Positions 41,393 through 51,100 of a DNA stretch of 64,000 nucleotides are shown here, piece by piece. The notes under the pieces were generated by a model. That model was not told the DNA's origin, did no database searches, and saw only the letters and a list, made by a program, of their open reading frames with translations. Source of the DNA: Inhella crocodyli. Lineage in GTDB: Bacteria > Pseudomonadota > Gammaproteobacteria > Burkholderiales > Burkholderiaceae_C. The first letter of the stretch is position 1. Each line of letters begins with the position of its first letter. The stretch lies in the NCBI RefSeq assembly GCF_004004565.1, contig NZ_SACM01000001.1:558001-622000 (forward strand). The letters run 5' to 3'. The position numbers and the translations under genes were made by a program.

Positions 41393-42241
41393 TCAGTGCC
41401 GGTAGGCCAAGCCCAGGTTCACGGTCCAGGTGCCCGTGCGCTGCACGAAGGGGGCATCGGCCGCCGGGCCCAGGAGGCGCTGGGCCGCAGCCCCGCCGAA
41501 GAGCACCCAGTGCTTGTCGTGGTCCAGCTGCCGCTGCCAACCCAGGCCGAGGCTGGCGTTGCGCAGGCCGGCGCCGGGCTCGTAGGGCACGAAACGCTGG
41601 GCGCCCTGGGGCACGCCGAAGTAACTTTGCATGTACTGCTTGCTGCCCATGTTCAGGTCGGCGCCCACACTCCATTGCCCGCCCAGGCCGCTCAGCCACT
41701 CGGGCGTGGCGAGTTGCCGGAAGTAGCCCAGCTGCAGGGTGGTGCCGCCTTCGCGGCCCAGCAGGTCGGGGGCGACGGTGAGCGACCAGGCGGCATTGCC
41801 GGGCAAGGTGCGCGTGAGCACCAAGCGGCCGCGCAAGGTGCCGCGCACGCGGGGCAAGTCGCTCAGGCGTTGCTCGCTGTCGTCTTGGATGCGGCGGCCC
41901 CGGTCGATGCGCAGGCCGGTGCGCAGGCGCCAGCCGTCGCGGTCCAGCAGGTCGGTCGAGGCCCCGCCGGCGTTGGTCTCGCCGATCAAGCCACCGGCGC
42001 CGGAATTGCTGATGCGCAATTTGCCCCAACGCAGCGCCACGAAGGGCCGCAGGCCCGTGGATCGCTCGTTTTGGCCCCAGTAGATGGGGGCGTTGGCGGC
42101 GGTGAGGCCGATGACGTAGCGCACGTCGTCCAAGGTGGCTGCTTCGTCCACCGGCTGGGGCCGGTCGGCGGCGTGCACCGACGGACCTCCCGCGCACAAG
42201 AGGAGCAGCAAGGCCAAGCGGAGGCAGCACGGTCGGTTCAT
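41393..42241 (-). CDS. MipA/OmpV family outer-membrane protein
   Basis: A 282-residue exported beta-barrel protein. The signal LRLALLLLLCAGGPSVHA is followed by VRYVIGLTAANAPIYWGQNERSTGLRPFVALRWGKLRISNSG, a typical MipA/OmpV opening. Alternating strands end with the C-terminal aromatic pattern (VNLGLAYRH). Other barrel segments are LGYFRQLATPEWLSGLGGQWSVGADLNMGSKQYMQSYFGVP and WVLFGGAAAQRLLGPAADAPFVQR. The name comes from E. coli MipA, a scaffold linking a murein hydrolase and a synthase; related barrels may be porins. Role here is inferred only from the family. Confidence 0.88.
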   Translation of the reverse strand: MNRPCCLRLALLLLLCAGGPSVHAADRPQPVDEAATLDDVRYVIGLTAANAPIYWGQNERSTGLRPFVALRWGKLRISNSGAGGLIGETNAGGASTDLLDRDGWRLRTGLRIDRGRRIQDDSEQRLSDLPRVRGTLRGRLVLTRTLPGNAAWSLTVAPDLLGREGGTTLQLGYFRQLATPEWLSGLGGQWSVGADLNMGSKQYMQSYFGVPQGAQRFVPYEPGAGLRNASLGLGWQRQLDHDKHWVLFGGAAAQRLLGPAADAPFVQRTGTWTVNLGLAYRH

Positions 42242-42283
42242 GCGCCGCAGGCTAGCGCTGCAGGCTGAACCGTGGCTGAAGGA

Positions 42284-43243
42284 TCAAACCCCGGTTTTGC
42301 GGAGGTTTTCCAGCATGTCGGCCACCATCTCGGGCAGGCCGAACTCGGCCTTCCAGCCCCAGTGCGCGCGGGCCACCGAGTCGTCGATGGAGCGCGGCCA
42401 GCTGGCGGCGATTTGCTGGCGGAAGTCGGGGGCGTAGTCGATCTCGAAGGCGGGAATGTGCTTGCGGATTTCGGCCGCGATCTCCTCCGGCGTGAAGCTG
42501 CAGCCGGCCAGGTTGTAGCTGCCGCGCTCTTGGATGGACTCGCTGGGCGCGTGCATCAGCTCCAGCGTGGCGCGGATGGCGTCGGGCATGTGCATCATGG
42601 GCAGGCGCTGGTCGGCCTGCAGGAAGCAGGTGTAACGGCCGGTCTTGAGCGCCTGGTGAAAGATGTCCACGGCGTAGTCGGTGGTGCCGCCGCCTGGCGG
42701 CGTCTTCCAACTGATCAGGCCGGGGTAGCGCAGGCTGCGCACGTCCACGCCATGCACGCGGTGGTACCAGGCGCACCAGCGCTCGCCGGCCTGCTTGCTG
42801 ATGCCGTAGACGGTGGTGGGGTCCATCACCGTGCTTTGCGGCGTGTGGTCTTGCGGGGTGCTGGGGCCAAAGGCCGCGATGCTGCTGGGCCAGAACACCC
42901 GCTCCAGCTTGTGGGTGCGGGCCAGCTCCAGCACGTTGAGCAGGCCCTTCATGTTCAGGTCCCAGGCCCACTGCGGGTGCTTTTCGCCGTTGGCGCTCAG
43001 GGCGGCGGCCAGCAGGTAGACCTGCGTGACGCCATGTCGCTCGACGATGGCGGTGAGCGCCGCGGCGTCGGTGCAGTCCAGCATCTCGTGGCGCAGCGCG
43101 GGTACGCGGCCTTGGGGGGCGATGTCGCTGGTGATGACGTTGGCGTCGCCATGGCGCGCGGCCAGGGCCACGGCCAGCTCGGTGCCGATCTGGCCGTTGG
43201 CGCCGACGATCAGGATGCGCGGTGCGGTGGTGGCGGTGCTCAT
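42284..43243 (-). CDS. L-threonine 3-dehydrogenase, SDR-type (NAD-dependent epimerase fold)
   Basis: A 319-residue extended short-chain dehydrogenase. The N-terminal [18 protein letters not shown] binds NAD. The catalytic Tyr-x-x-x-Lys is in [15 protein letters not shown], and [11 protein letters not shown] supplies the Ser. The rest includes [31 protein letters not shown], characteristic of SDR-type threonine dehydrogenases. These oxidise L-threonine to 2-amino-3-oxobutyrate. Its ATG overlaps the stop of kbl by four bases (ATGA), and kbl uses exactly that product, giving strong context support for the substrate. Confidence 0.88.
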   Translation of the reverse strand: MSTATTAPRILIVGANGQIGTELAVALAARHGDANVITSDIAPQGRVPALRHEMLDCTDAAALTAIVERHGVTQVYLLAAALSANGEKHPQWAWDLNMKGLLNVLELARTHKLERVFWPSSIAAFGPSTPQDHTPQSTVMDPTTVYGISKQAGERWCAWYHRVHGVDVRSLRYPGLISWKTPPGGGTTDYAVDIFHQALKTGRYTCFLQADQRLPMMHMPDAIRATLELMHAPSESIQERGSYNLAGCSFTPEEIAAEIRKHIPAFEIDYAPDFRQQIAASWPRSIDDSVARAHWGWKAEFGLPEMVADMLENLRKTGV

Positions 43244-44442
43244 GCAATCACCCCCAGTTCGCGGCCGGCTTGGGTGAAGGCGGCGAGTGCGCGTTCCAGC
43301 TGCTCGCGGCTGTGCGCGGCGCTGAGCTGCGTGCGAATGCGGGCCTGGCCCTTGGGCACCACGGGGTAGAAGAAGCCCACGGCGTACACGCCGAGCTCCA
43401 GCAATCGCTGGCTGAGCTGCTGCGCCTTGACGGCGTCGTAGACCATCACCGGCACGATGGGGTGGCTGCCGGGCTTGATGTCGAAGCCAGCGGCGGTGAG
43501 CCCTTCGCGCCAGAAGCGGGTGTTCTCTTCCAGGCGGTCGCGCAGCTCGGTGCTGCCTTCCAGCAGGTCCAGCACGGCCAGCGAAGCGCCGACGATGGCC
43601 GGGGCCAGGGTGTTGCTGAACAGGTAGGGGCGCGAGCGCTGGCGCAGCAGCTCCACCACCTCCTTGCGGGCGGCCGTGAAGCCGCCGCTGGCGCCGCCCA
43701 AGGCCTTGCCGAAGGTGCCGGTGACGATGTCGATCTGGCCGAAGACGCTGCAGTGCTCGGGCGTGCCGCGGCCGGTCTTGCCCAGGAAGCCGCTGGCGTG
43801 GCATTCGTCAATGCCGAGCAGTGCGCCGTAGCGGTCGCAAAGCTCGCGGATTTCTTTGAGGCGGGCGATGGTGCCGTCCATGCTGAAGACGCCGTCGGTG
43901 AACACCAGCACGTGGCGCGCGCCCTTGGCGCGGGCCTCTTGCAGTTGCTTCTCCAGGTCGGCCAGGTCGTTGTTGGCGTAGCGGTAGCGCTGGGCCTTGC
44001 ACAGGCGGATGCCGTCGATGATGGACGCGTGGTTGAGCGCGTCGCTGACGATGGCGTCTTGCTCGCCCAGCAGGGGCTCGAACAGGCCGCCGTTGGCGTC
44101 GAAGGCCGCGGCGTAGAGGATGGCGTCCTCGCAGCCCACGAAGGCGGCGATGCGGCGCTCCAACTCCTTGTGGATGTCTTGCGTGCCGCAGATGAAGCGC
44201 ACCGACGACAGGCCGAAGCCATGGGTGTCCAGCGCCTTGTGCGCGGCTTCCACGGCCTTGGGGTGGCTGGACAGGCCCAGGTAGTTGTTGGCGCACAGGT
44301 TGATCAACTCGCGCCCGTCCGTCGTCTTCACCACCGCGCCTTGCGGCGTGGCCATGATGCGTTCGCGCTTCATCAGGCCGGCGGCCTCGATGTCCTTCAA
44401 CTCGGCCTGGATGTGGGCGTAGAACGCGGCGGTGCTGGTCAT
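43240..44442 (-). CDS. kbl: 2-Amino-3-ketobutyrate CoA ligase (glycine C-acetyltransferase)
   Basis: Kbl splits 2-amino-3-oxobutyrate with CoA into glycine and acetyl-CoA, completing threonine catabolism. It is a 400-residue PLP enzyme of the alpha-oxoamine synthase group. The pyridoxal Lys is in [15 protein letters not shown], the Asp/His pair is in [17 protein letters not shown], and the N-terminal glycine-rich strand is [34 protein letters not shown] and [11 protein letters not shown] are also conserved. ATG at 44442 gives the normal size. It heads the kbl-dehydrogenase operon, divergent from the XRE-cupin regulator. Confidence 0.95.
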   Translation of the reverse strand: MTSTAAFYAHIQAELKDIEAAGLMKRERIMATPQGAVVKTTDGRELINLCANNYLGLSSHPKAVEAAHKALDTHGFGLSSVRFICGTQDIHKELERRIAAFVGCEDAILYAAAFDANGGLFEPLLGEQDAIVSDALNHASIIDGIRLCKAQRYRYANNDLADLEKQLQEARAKGARHVLVFTDGVFSMDGTIARLKEIRELCDRYGALLGIDECHASGFLGKTGRGTPEHCSVFGQIDIVTGTFGKALGGASGGFTAARKEVVELLRQRSRPYLFSNTLAPAIVGASLAVLDLLEGSTELRDRLEENTRFWREGLTAAGFDIKPGSHPIVPVMVYDAVKAQQLSQRLLELGVYAVGFFYPVVPKGQARIRTQLSAAHSREQLERALAAFTQAGRELGVIA

Positions 44443-44463
44443 GGAAGCTCTCCTGGCGCAGAA

Positions 44464-44517
44464 TGCACTAAATCGAACGATGTTCACTATATCGAACGTC
44501 TGTGCACTAAAGCAAGC
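44464..44517. promoter_or_regulatory. Repeated operator between kbl and its XRE-cupin regulator
   Basis: Three tandem copies of a 16-base unit lie about 19-20 bases apart: TGCACTAAATCGAACG (44464-44479), TTCACTATATCGAACG (44483-44498) and a partial TGCACTAAAGCAAGC (44503-44517). Units also pair as GAAC/GTTC inverted halves. The block fills the short gap between two divergent starts and is the only plausible regulator site for both. Confidence 0.75.
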
Positions 44518-44522
44518 TTTTG

Positions 44523-45095
44523 ATGAACGACACCGATCTTGCCCAACCGCCCCAAGTCGGGGAAGCCCTGGCGCAGCTGCGCGCGCAGCGGCAGCTCACG
44601 CTGGACGAACTGAGCCGCCGCGCGGGGGTCTCCAAGTCCATGCTGTCGCAGATCGAGCGCGGCCAGGCCAACCCCACGGTGGCCGTGGTGTGGCGCTTGG
44701 CGCAGGCGCTGGGCGTGGAGCTGAGCACGTTGTTGGAAGGCGCCAAGCCGAACGAGCGCGGCATCGAGCACGTGGCCGCCCACGCCACGCCGGGCTTGAA
44801 CAGCCCCGACGGCTTGGCACAACTGCGCATCCTGGGGCCGATCGAGCTGGCCGGTCAGTTCGAGTGGTACGAGCTGACGGTGCAGCCCGGGGGCGTGCTG
44901 GCCTCGCAAGCGCACGAGCCGGGCTCGCGCGAGCACCTGAGCGTGCTGGAGGGCGAGCTGCGCGTGACCGCCGGCGAGCACCGCCAGACCGTGGCCGTGG
45001 GCGAAACCGCCCGCTACGCCGTGGACCAGGCGCACGCCATCGCCAACACCAGCCCAGCGCCGGCCGTGGCGCTGCTGGTGGTCATGCACCCCTGA
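44523..45095 (+). CDS. XRE-family regulator with cupin domain
   Basis: A 190-residue transcription regulator. Residues about 12-66 form the helix-turn-helix: [58 protein letters not shown]. The C-terminal cupin beta-barrel (about residues 105-190) includes [36 protein letters not shown], where the histidines and Glu could bind a metal or ligand. Proteins of this shape control amino-acid or polyamine catabolism. The divergent kbl operon and the repeated box between them make threonine-degradation control the best inference. The ATG at 44523 is preferred over TTG at 44520. Confidence 0.92.
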   Translation: MNDTDLAQPPQVGEALAQLRAQRQLTLDELSRRAGVSKSMLSQIERGQANPTVAVVWRLAQALGVELSTLLEGAKPNERGIEHVAAHATPGLNSPDGLAQLRILGPIELAGQFEWYELTVQPGGVLASQAHEPGSREHLSVLEGELRVTAGEHRQTVAVGETARYAVDQAHAIANTSPAPAVALLVVMHP

Positions 45096-45098
45096 GGG

Positions 45099-46334
45099 CT
45101 ACAAGAGGTCGGCCAGGGGCCGGCTTTCCCAGCCGGAGCGCGCCCACAAGGGCGTGAGCTCGGGCGTGCGCGGCGCCAGGCATCGCTGGATCAAGGGCGC
45201 GGCCAGGGTCTCGGTGGGGTTGCGCAACAGCACCAGGCGCTGCGCCCCGCTCTCCTCCAGGCGGCCCACCCAATCCAAGGCCAGCAGGCCTTCGATGACC
45301 GGCGCCAACTGCAAGGGGTCCACCCGCAGTTGCTGCGCCAGCGCCAGGTCGGTGGCGCCCGCCGCGCCACGCCGCTGGCGCGCCCAGAGTTCGCGCACCA
45401 CGCCCAGCGACAGGCCGAAGTCCAAACCCGGCCCCGGCGCGCGCTGGATCAAGCCTTGCATGAAGCCCGGCGCGTTGGCCGCGAGCAAAGCCCCCAGCAG
45501 CACGATGACCCAGCCCAGGTAGATCCAGATGAGGAAGATGGGCAAGGTGGCGAAGGCACCGTACAGCGTGGCGTAGGTGGGCACGCGCTGCAGCCACCAG
45601 GCCAAGCCCATCTTGGCCAGGGTGAAGCCGGCCGCCACGAACAAAGCCCCCAACAGGGCATGCCGCCAGCGCACGTGGGTGTTGGGGATGAAGTGGAACA
45701 AGCCCGCCACCGAGGCGGTCAACACGGTGAACTGCACCACGTCAAGGAAGGTCTCCAAGCCACCGGGCAAGGCGGCCACCAGGCCGCGGTTGGCCGACAC
45801 GGCGTAGCTGGTCAGCGCCAAACTGCCACCGAGCAGGATCGGGCCCAAGGTCAGCATGGCCCAAAACACCAGCACGCGCTGGGCCAATGGCCGCGGGCGC
45901 TGCACCCGCCAGATGGCGTTGAGGGTGCGGTCGATCGTCAGCATCAGGGCCAGGGCCGTGACGCCCAAAAAGGCCGCCCCCGCCGTGCCCAGGCCCCGGG
46001 CCTTGCCGGCGAACTGCGTGATCCAGCGCATCACCGGCTTGGCGATGTCGTCGGGAATGAGGTTGGCCAGGAAGTACTGCTCCAAGGCCTTCTGAAAGCT
46101 GGCGAACACCGGGAAGGCGGTGAACAGCGAGAACACCAGCACCATCAAGGGCACCAGGGCGATGAGGGTGGTGAAGGTCAGGCTGCCCGCGGTCTCGCCC
46201 AGGCGCAGTTCGTCAAAGCGCGTGCCCAAGCCGTCGAGCGACTGCCGCCAAGGCCAACGTTGCCATCCGCGCGCAAAACCCAAGCCCAGGCGCAGCAATG
46301 GGTAGCGGCGCAGGGTGGCAATTCGAAAGTGCAT
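45099..46334 (-). CDS. YihY/UPF0761 family inner-membrane protein
   Basis: A 411-residue protein with six transmembrane helices in the YihY (virulence factor BrkB-like) arrangement. LRLGETAGSLTFTTLIALVPLMVLVFSLFTAFPVF is the opening signature. Further matches are ITQFAGKARGLGTAGAAFLGVTALALMLTIDRTLNAIWRV and FIPNTHVRWRHALLGALFVAAGFTLAKMGLAWWL, then YLGWVIVLLGALLAAN. The last 140 residues are a soluble domain that includes a winged-helix-like LALAQQLRVDPLQLAPVIEGLLALDWVGRLEE. Function is unknown despite the older ribonuclease BN name. ATG is placed at 46334; 46343 is also possible. Both lie in an inverted repeat shared with the divergent gene. Confidence 0.88.
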   Translation of the reverse strand: MHFRIATLRRYPLLRLGLGFARGWQRWPWRQSLDGLGTRFDELRLGETAGSLTFTTLIALVPLMVLVFSLFTAFPVFASFQKALEQYFLANLIPDDIAKPVMRWITQFAGKARGLGTAGAAFLGVTALALMLTIDRTLNAIWRVQRPRPLAQRVLVFWAMLTLGPILLGGSLALTSYAVSANRGLVAALPGGLETFLDVVQFTVLTASVAGLFHFIPNTHVRWRHALLGALFVAAGFTLAKMGLAWWLQRVPTYATLYGAFATLPIFLIWIYLGWVIVLLGALLAANAPGFMQGLIQRAPGPGLDFGLSLGVVRELWARQRRGAAGATDLALAQQLRVDPLQLAPVIEGLLALDWVGRLEESGAQRLVLLRNPTETLAAPLIQRCLAPRTPELTPLWARSGWESRPLADLL

Positions 46335-46374
46335 GGGCGCCATTGTCATGGGGCCACTGACAATCGCGCCCATG
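46332..46374. repeat. Near-perfect inverted repeat covering two divergent starts
   Basis: Arms at 46332-46348 (catgggcgccattgtca) and 46358-46374 are complementary except at one position, with a 9-base centre. The outer ends are the start codons of the YihY-type gene (-) and the DUF2069 gene (+), so each gene begins with its own half of the repeat. Confidence 0.85.
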
Positions 46375-46788
46375 GAACACGCACTGCCCGCCGCCCCCAC
46401 CCTGCGAACCGAACCCAGCGCCGCCGAACGCTTCAGCCGCGGCCTGGCCCTGGCGAGCGCCAGCGGCCTGCTGCTGCTGTGCCTGGGCTGGGAGCTGCTG
46501 CTCACGGGCAGTTGGGCGTGGGCGCTGAAGGCCCTGCCTCTGCTGCCCGCCCTGCCCGGCCTGTGGCGCTACCGCATGTACACCTTTCGCTGGGTGTCGC
46601 TGCTGGTGTGGGTCTACGTGACCGAAGGCCTGGTGCACGCCAGCAGCAGCCTGGGCGCGCAGCGTTGGCTGGGAGCGGCCGAGGTGGCGCTGGCGGTGCT
46701 GCTGTTCGTGGCCGTGACCCTGCACATCCGCCTGCGTCTGGGTGCCGCGAAGGCCAGCGCTGCGGCGTCCACCCCCGCCAGCGCATGA
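46372..46788 (+). CDS. DUF2069 membrane protein
   Basis: A 138-residue protein with several hydrophobic segments and the DUF2069 signature: LPLLPALPGLWRYRMYTFRWVSLLVWVYVTEGLVHASSS, followed by LGAAEVALAVLLFVAVTLHIRLR. The family is small, membrane-bound and without known function. The ATG at 46372 lies at the edge of the inverted repeat shared with the divergent yihY-type gene. Its stop overlaps the next gene's ATG as ATGA, so the two are translationally coupled. Confidence 0.88.
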   Translation: MEHALPAAPTLRTEPSAAERFSRGLALASASGLLLLCLGWELLLTGSWAWALKALPLLPALPGLWRYRMYTFRWVSLLVWVYVTEGLVHASSSLGAQRWLGAAEVALAVLLFVAVTLHIRLRLGAAKASAAASTPASA

Positions 46789-48173
46789 CCCGCGCGCTCG
46801 CTTCGCTGCTGAGCGAGTTCGGCGACGCCCAGGTGCTGCACGGCGCCGACGCGGTCGGCTTCGAGAAAGACTGGCGCGGGCAGTTCCCGGGCCGGGCCTT
46901 GGCCGTGCTGCAGCCGCGCACGGTGGACGAGGTGCAGGCCATGCTGCGCCGCTGCGCCGAGTGGCAGTTGGACGTGGTGCCCCAAGGAGGCAACACCGGC
47001 CTGGTGGGCGGCTCGACCCCAGACGCCACGGGCCGCGAGGTGGTCCTGTCGCTCAAACGCCTGAACCGCATCCGCAGCCTGTCCCCCACCAACCTGACCC
47101 TGACGGCCGAGGCCGGCTGCGTGCTGGCGCACCTGCAAGCGGCGGCCGAAGGCCAAGGCCTGCTCTTCCCCCTGAGCTTGGCCGCCGAAGGCAGCTGCAC
47201 CCTGGGCGGCAACCTCGCCACCAACGCCGGTGGCACGCAAGTGCTGCGCTGGGGCAACGCGCGCGACCTGTGCCTGGGCTTGGAGGTGGTGACCGCCGAC
47301 GGCGCGCTTTGGAGCGACCTCGACGGCTTGCGCAAAGACCACCGGGGCTTCAACCTGCGCGACCTCTTCATCGGCAGCGAGGGCTGCCTGGGCGTCATCA
47401 CCGCCGCGGTGATGAAGCTCAGCCCCCAGCCGCGCACCCGCATCGCCGCCTGGGTGACCTTGAACGACCTGGAGGGTGCCCTGGCCCTGCTGCGCCACGG
47501 CCGGCTGCACCTGGGCGACGAGCTCAGTGGCTTCGAGGCCATGGCCGGCACGGTGCAGGCCCTGCTGCCGCACCTGCCGGTGCCCTTGGCGCCTTGGGCC
47601 GTGCTGGTGGAGCTGAGCACGCAGCGCGACGAAGCGAGCGCCCAGGCCCAGGTGGAAGCCTGGCTGCACGAGGCCTGGGCCCACGTGCCGGGGGTGCGCA
47701 GCGCGGTGATCTCGCACTCGATGGCGCAGTTCCAAGACCTGTGGGCCTTGCGCGAGCAGATCCCGGCGGCGCAGACCGAGGCCGGCGGCAACCTCAAGCA
47801 CGACATCAGCCTGCCGCTCACGGCCATCCCGGCCTTCGTGCGCGACAACGGCGCTGCCTTGGCGCAGCTCTGCCCCGGCGTGCGCCCCATGGTGTTCGGC
47901 CACCTGGGCGACGGCAACCTGCACTACAACATCGCCCCGCCCGTGGGCGAGAGCCTGGCCGCGCTGCGCGAGGCCCATGGAGAGGCCATCACGCGATGTG
48001 TGTTCGACCACGTGGCCGCCTTGGGGGGCAGCTTCAGCGCCGAGCACGGCATCGGCCGGCTGCGGCGCGACGAACTGGTCCGGCAGGCCGACCCCGTGGC
48101 CTTGGACCTGATGCGCCGGGTCAAGCGCGCGCTCGACCCGGCGAACCGCCTCAACCCTGGGCGGGTGCTGTGA
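46785..48173 (+). CDS. FAD-linked oxidase, GlcD/D-2-hydroxyacid dehydrogenase type
   Basis: A 462-residue flavoenzyme of the vanillyl-alcohol oxidase fold, oxidising a D-2-hydroxyacid (lactate, glycolate or 2-hydroxyglutarate type). The FAD-binding domain has VVPQGGNTGLVGGSTPDATGREVVLSLKRLNRI, LTAEAGCVLAHLQAAAEGQGLLFPL and SCTLGGNLATNAGGTQVLRWGNARDLCLGLEVVTADG. LFIGSEGCLGVITAAVMKLSP closes it. The substrate domain ends with GHLGDGNLHYNIAPP and FSAEHGIGRLRRDEL, the conserved His motifs near the flavin. It starts at an ATGA overlap with DUF2069. Its end overlaps the convergent pump C permease by 23 bases. The exact substrate is not decidable. Confidence 0.9.
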   Translation: MTRALASLLSEFGDAQVLHGADAVGFEKDWRGQFPGRALAVLQPRTVDEVQAMLRRCAEWQLDVVPQGGNTGLVGGSTPDATGREVVLSLKRLNRIRSLSPTNLTLTAEAGCVLAHLQAAAEGQGLLFPLSLAAEGSCTLGGNLATNAGGTQVLRWGNARDLCLGLEVVTADGALWSDLDGLRKDHRGFNLRDLFIGSEGCLGVITAAVMKLSPQPRTRIAAWVTLNDLEGALALLRHGRLHLGDELSGFEAMAGTVQALLPHLPVPLAPWAVLVELSTQRDEASAQAQVEAWLHEAWAHVPGVRSAVISHSMAQFQDLWALREQIPAAQTEAGGNLKHDISLPLTAIPAFVRDNGAALAQLCPGVRPMVFGHLGDGNLHYNIAPPVGESLAALREAHGEAITRCVFDHVAALGGSFSAEHGIGRLRRDELVRQADPVALDLMRRVKRALDPANRLNPGRVL

Positions 48174-51100
48174 GGTCCACCGGCGCGCGACCGCGGCGCA
48201 GGCGCTGAACCCCAGCCCAGACGCCCCAACCCAACAGGATGGGCAGGGCCAGGACGATGGCCAGCAGGCCCAGCACGATGCGCAGCAGCACGTCGCCGGC
48301 ACAGAAGGCCACCGCCATGCTCACGCCGCGCGCCGCGCGCCGCGCCAGGAAGCGCGCCTTCAACTCGCCCTTGTAGATCTCGATGCCGTCGTAGAAGCTC
48401 GGCACCATCAGCAAGGTCAGCAAGGTGGAGGTGATCGTGCCGCCGATGATGGCCACGGCCATCGGTCGGTAGAACTCGCCGCCCTCCCCGACCCCGATGG
48501 CCACCGGCAGCATGCCGGCAATCAGGGCGAACGTCGTCATCAAGATGGGTCGGAAGCGCTTGCGGCCGGCGTGCATCAAGGCCTCTTCGCGGTCGATGCC
48601 ACTGGCCTCCTCCTGCTTCGTCGCGTCCAGCAACAGGATGGCGTTCTTCGCGACCAGGCCCATGAGCATGATGACGCCGATCAGGCTCATCAGGTTCAAG
48701 GTGGCCTTGGCCGCCAGCAGGGCCAGCACCACGCCGATCAAGGACAGCGGCAAAGAGAACATGACCCCCAAGGGTGTGCTGAAGGAGTTGAACTGGATCA
48801 CCAGCACCACGTACATCAGCGCGATGCCCGACAGCAAGGCCAGGCCCATGGCGGAGAACACGACCTGTTGGTCGCGGGCCGAGCCGGCCAATTCGATGCC
48901 GAAGCCTTGCGGGAAGTCGATCGCCTTGGCCAGCTTCTGCGCCTCGGCCGTCACCTCGCCCGGCGAGCGGCCCTGAACGTTGGCACTGACCGTGATGGTG
49001 CGCTTGCCGTTGGCATGCTGGATCTGGCCCGGCCCCTTGCCCATGGTGATGGTGGCGATTTGGTCCAGCGGCACCATGCGGTTGCTGTTGCTCACTGCGA
49101 TGGGCAGGTGCTCGATGTTGCTGGCGTCCACCCGGTCGGCCGGGTGCAGGCGCACAGCCACGTCGCGGGATTCGCCCGTGGGATCGACCCAGTCGCCGGC
49201 CTCCACGCCGGCAAAGGCCACCCGAAGCGCCTGCGCCGCGTCGTTCACCGAGATGCCCATCTGGTTGGCCAAGCCTCGGTCGAGTTCGATCTGCAACTCG
49301 TTCTGCGGGTCTTGCTCGGAGTAGCCCACTTCCACGGCGCCCTTGATGCCACGCATTTGCACCAAGAACTGCTGCGTGATCTCTTGCAAGCGGCGCGAGT
49401 CGGTGCCGTAGAAGCGGATCTGAACGGGCTTCTGAATGTTGTTGGACAGGTCGTCCAGCACCACAAACTCTGCGCCCACCAAGCGGCCCACGCGCTCGCG
49501 CAAGGCCTTGGCCACCTCGGCGGCCGAGCGCTTGCGCTCCGTGCTCTTGCCGATGTCGACGTAGATCCGACCCCCGCTGGCGTTCGGGTAGGCCGTCGTG
49601 GCCTTGGTTTCGGGCAGCGTGGCCGCCAGGGCCGCCGCCGCGTCGAGCTTCAGCTTGCTGTACTCCAGGCTGCTGGACGCCGGGCTGCGCACGTCGATCA
49701 CCAAGGTGCCCGAATCCGACTGCGGCAAGAAGCTGGTGCCACCCCACTTGAACTGCGCCCCGCAGGAAACTTGCAAGGTGGCCACGGCCATCAGGGCCAT
49801 GAGCAGGCGGTGCTTGAGCGCCCAGGCGATCACGTGGCCATAGCGGTCTGCTTGGTGGTCGAACCACTCGTTGAAGCGCTGCAGGTGCAGGCTGATGCCC
49901 TTCTTCGGCGCATGGTGATAGCCCGGGGGGTCGCCCCAGTAGGCCGACAGCATCGGGTCGAGCGTGAAGCTGATCAGCAAGGAGACCAGCACCGAGGCCA
50001 CCACGGTCAAGGCAAAGGGCTTGAACCACTGGCCCGGTCCGCTGCCCATGAAGGCCACGGGCACGAACACGGCCACGATGGCAAAGGTGGTCGCGGCCAC
50101 GGCCAAGCCGATCTCGGCCGTGCCTTCGCGCGCGGCGGTGACGCGGTCCTTGCCCATCTCCATCTGGCGCACGATGTTCTCGCGCACCACGATGGCGTCG
50201 TCGATCAGCACGCCGATGGCCAGGGACAGGCCGAGCAAGCTCATGAAGTTCAGCGAGAAGCCCATCACCCACACGGCGATGAAGGCCGCCAGCACCGAAG
50301 TGGGCAGGCTCAAGGCGGTGATCAGGGTGCTGCGCCAGCTGTTCAAGAACACGTACACGACGAAGACCGTGAGCCCGGCGCCGAAGACGAGCGCGTGGAT
50401 CACGTTGTAGAGGCTGTCGTAGGCGTTCTTGCCGCCGTCTTCGGTGATCTCCAGGCTGGTGCCCTCGGGCAAGTCTTTCTGGATTTCCTTGACGAGCTTG
50501 CGCACTTCGTCGGCCACCGACACCGTGGAGCCTTCGCGCGAACGCGTCACCGAGATGCCCACCGTGGGCCGGCCGTTGCGCAGCGAGTAGCCGGTCATCT
50601 CGGCGAACCCGTCCTTGACCTCGGCCACCTGGCCGAGGCGGACGATGTCGGTGCCGCGGCGCTTGACGATCATCTGCTCGAACTCGCTGGGCGACTCCAG
50701 GCGACCGAGCAGGCGGATGCTTTGGTCTTCAAGCTGGCCGCGAACCTTGCCCACCGGCGCGGTCGTGTTCTGCAGGCGCACGGCCTGGGTCACCTCGGTG
50801 ACCGAGACGCCGAACTCGCGCAGCTTTTCCGCGCGCAGCAAGATCGACAGCTCGCGCTTGAGCGCGCCGTTGACGTTCACCACGGCCACACCGGGCAAGG
50901 CACGGAAGCGGTCGGCCAGCTTGTCTTCGGCCAAGCGCGAGATCTGGGCGTGCGTTTGCTGGGTGCTGGACAGCGCCAGCTGCATGATGGGCCGCGCGCC
51001 CGGGTCGGCCCGGCTGATGATGGGCTCGCGAATCTCGGTCGGCAGCTTGAAGCGAACCGCCGCGATGGCGTTGCGCACCTCGTCCGCGGCTTCGATCATG

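Noticed and set aside
44464-44517. CRISPR-like short repeats
   Set aside because: Only three imperfect units at operator spacing between divergent promoters; no array or cas genes.
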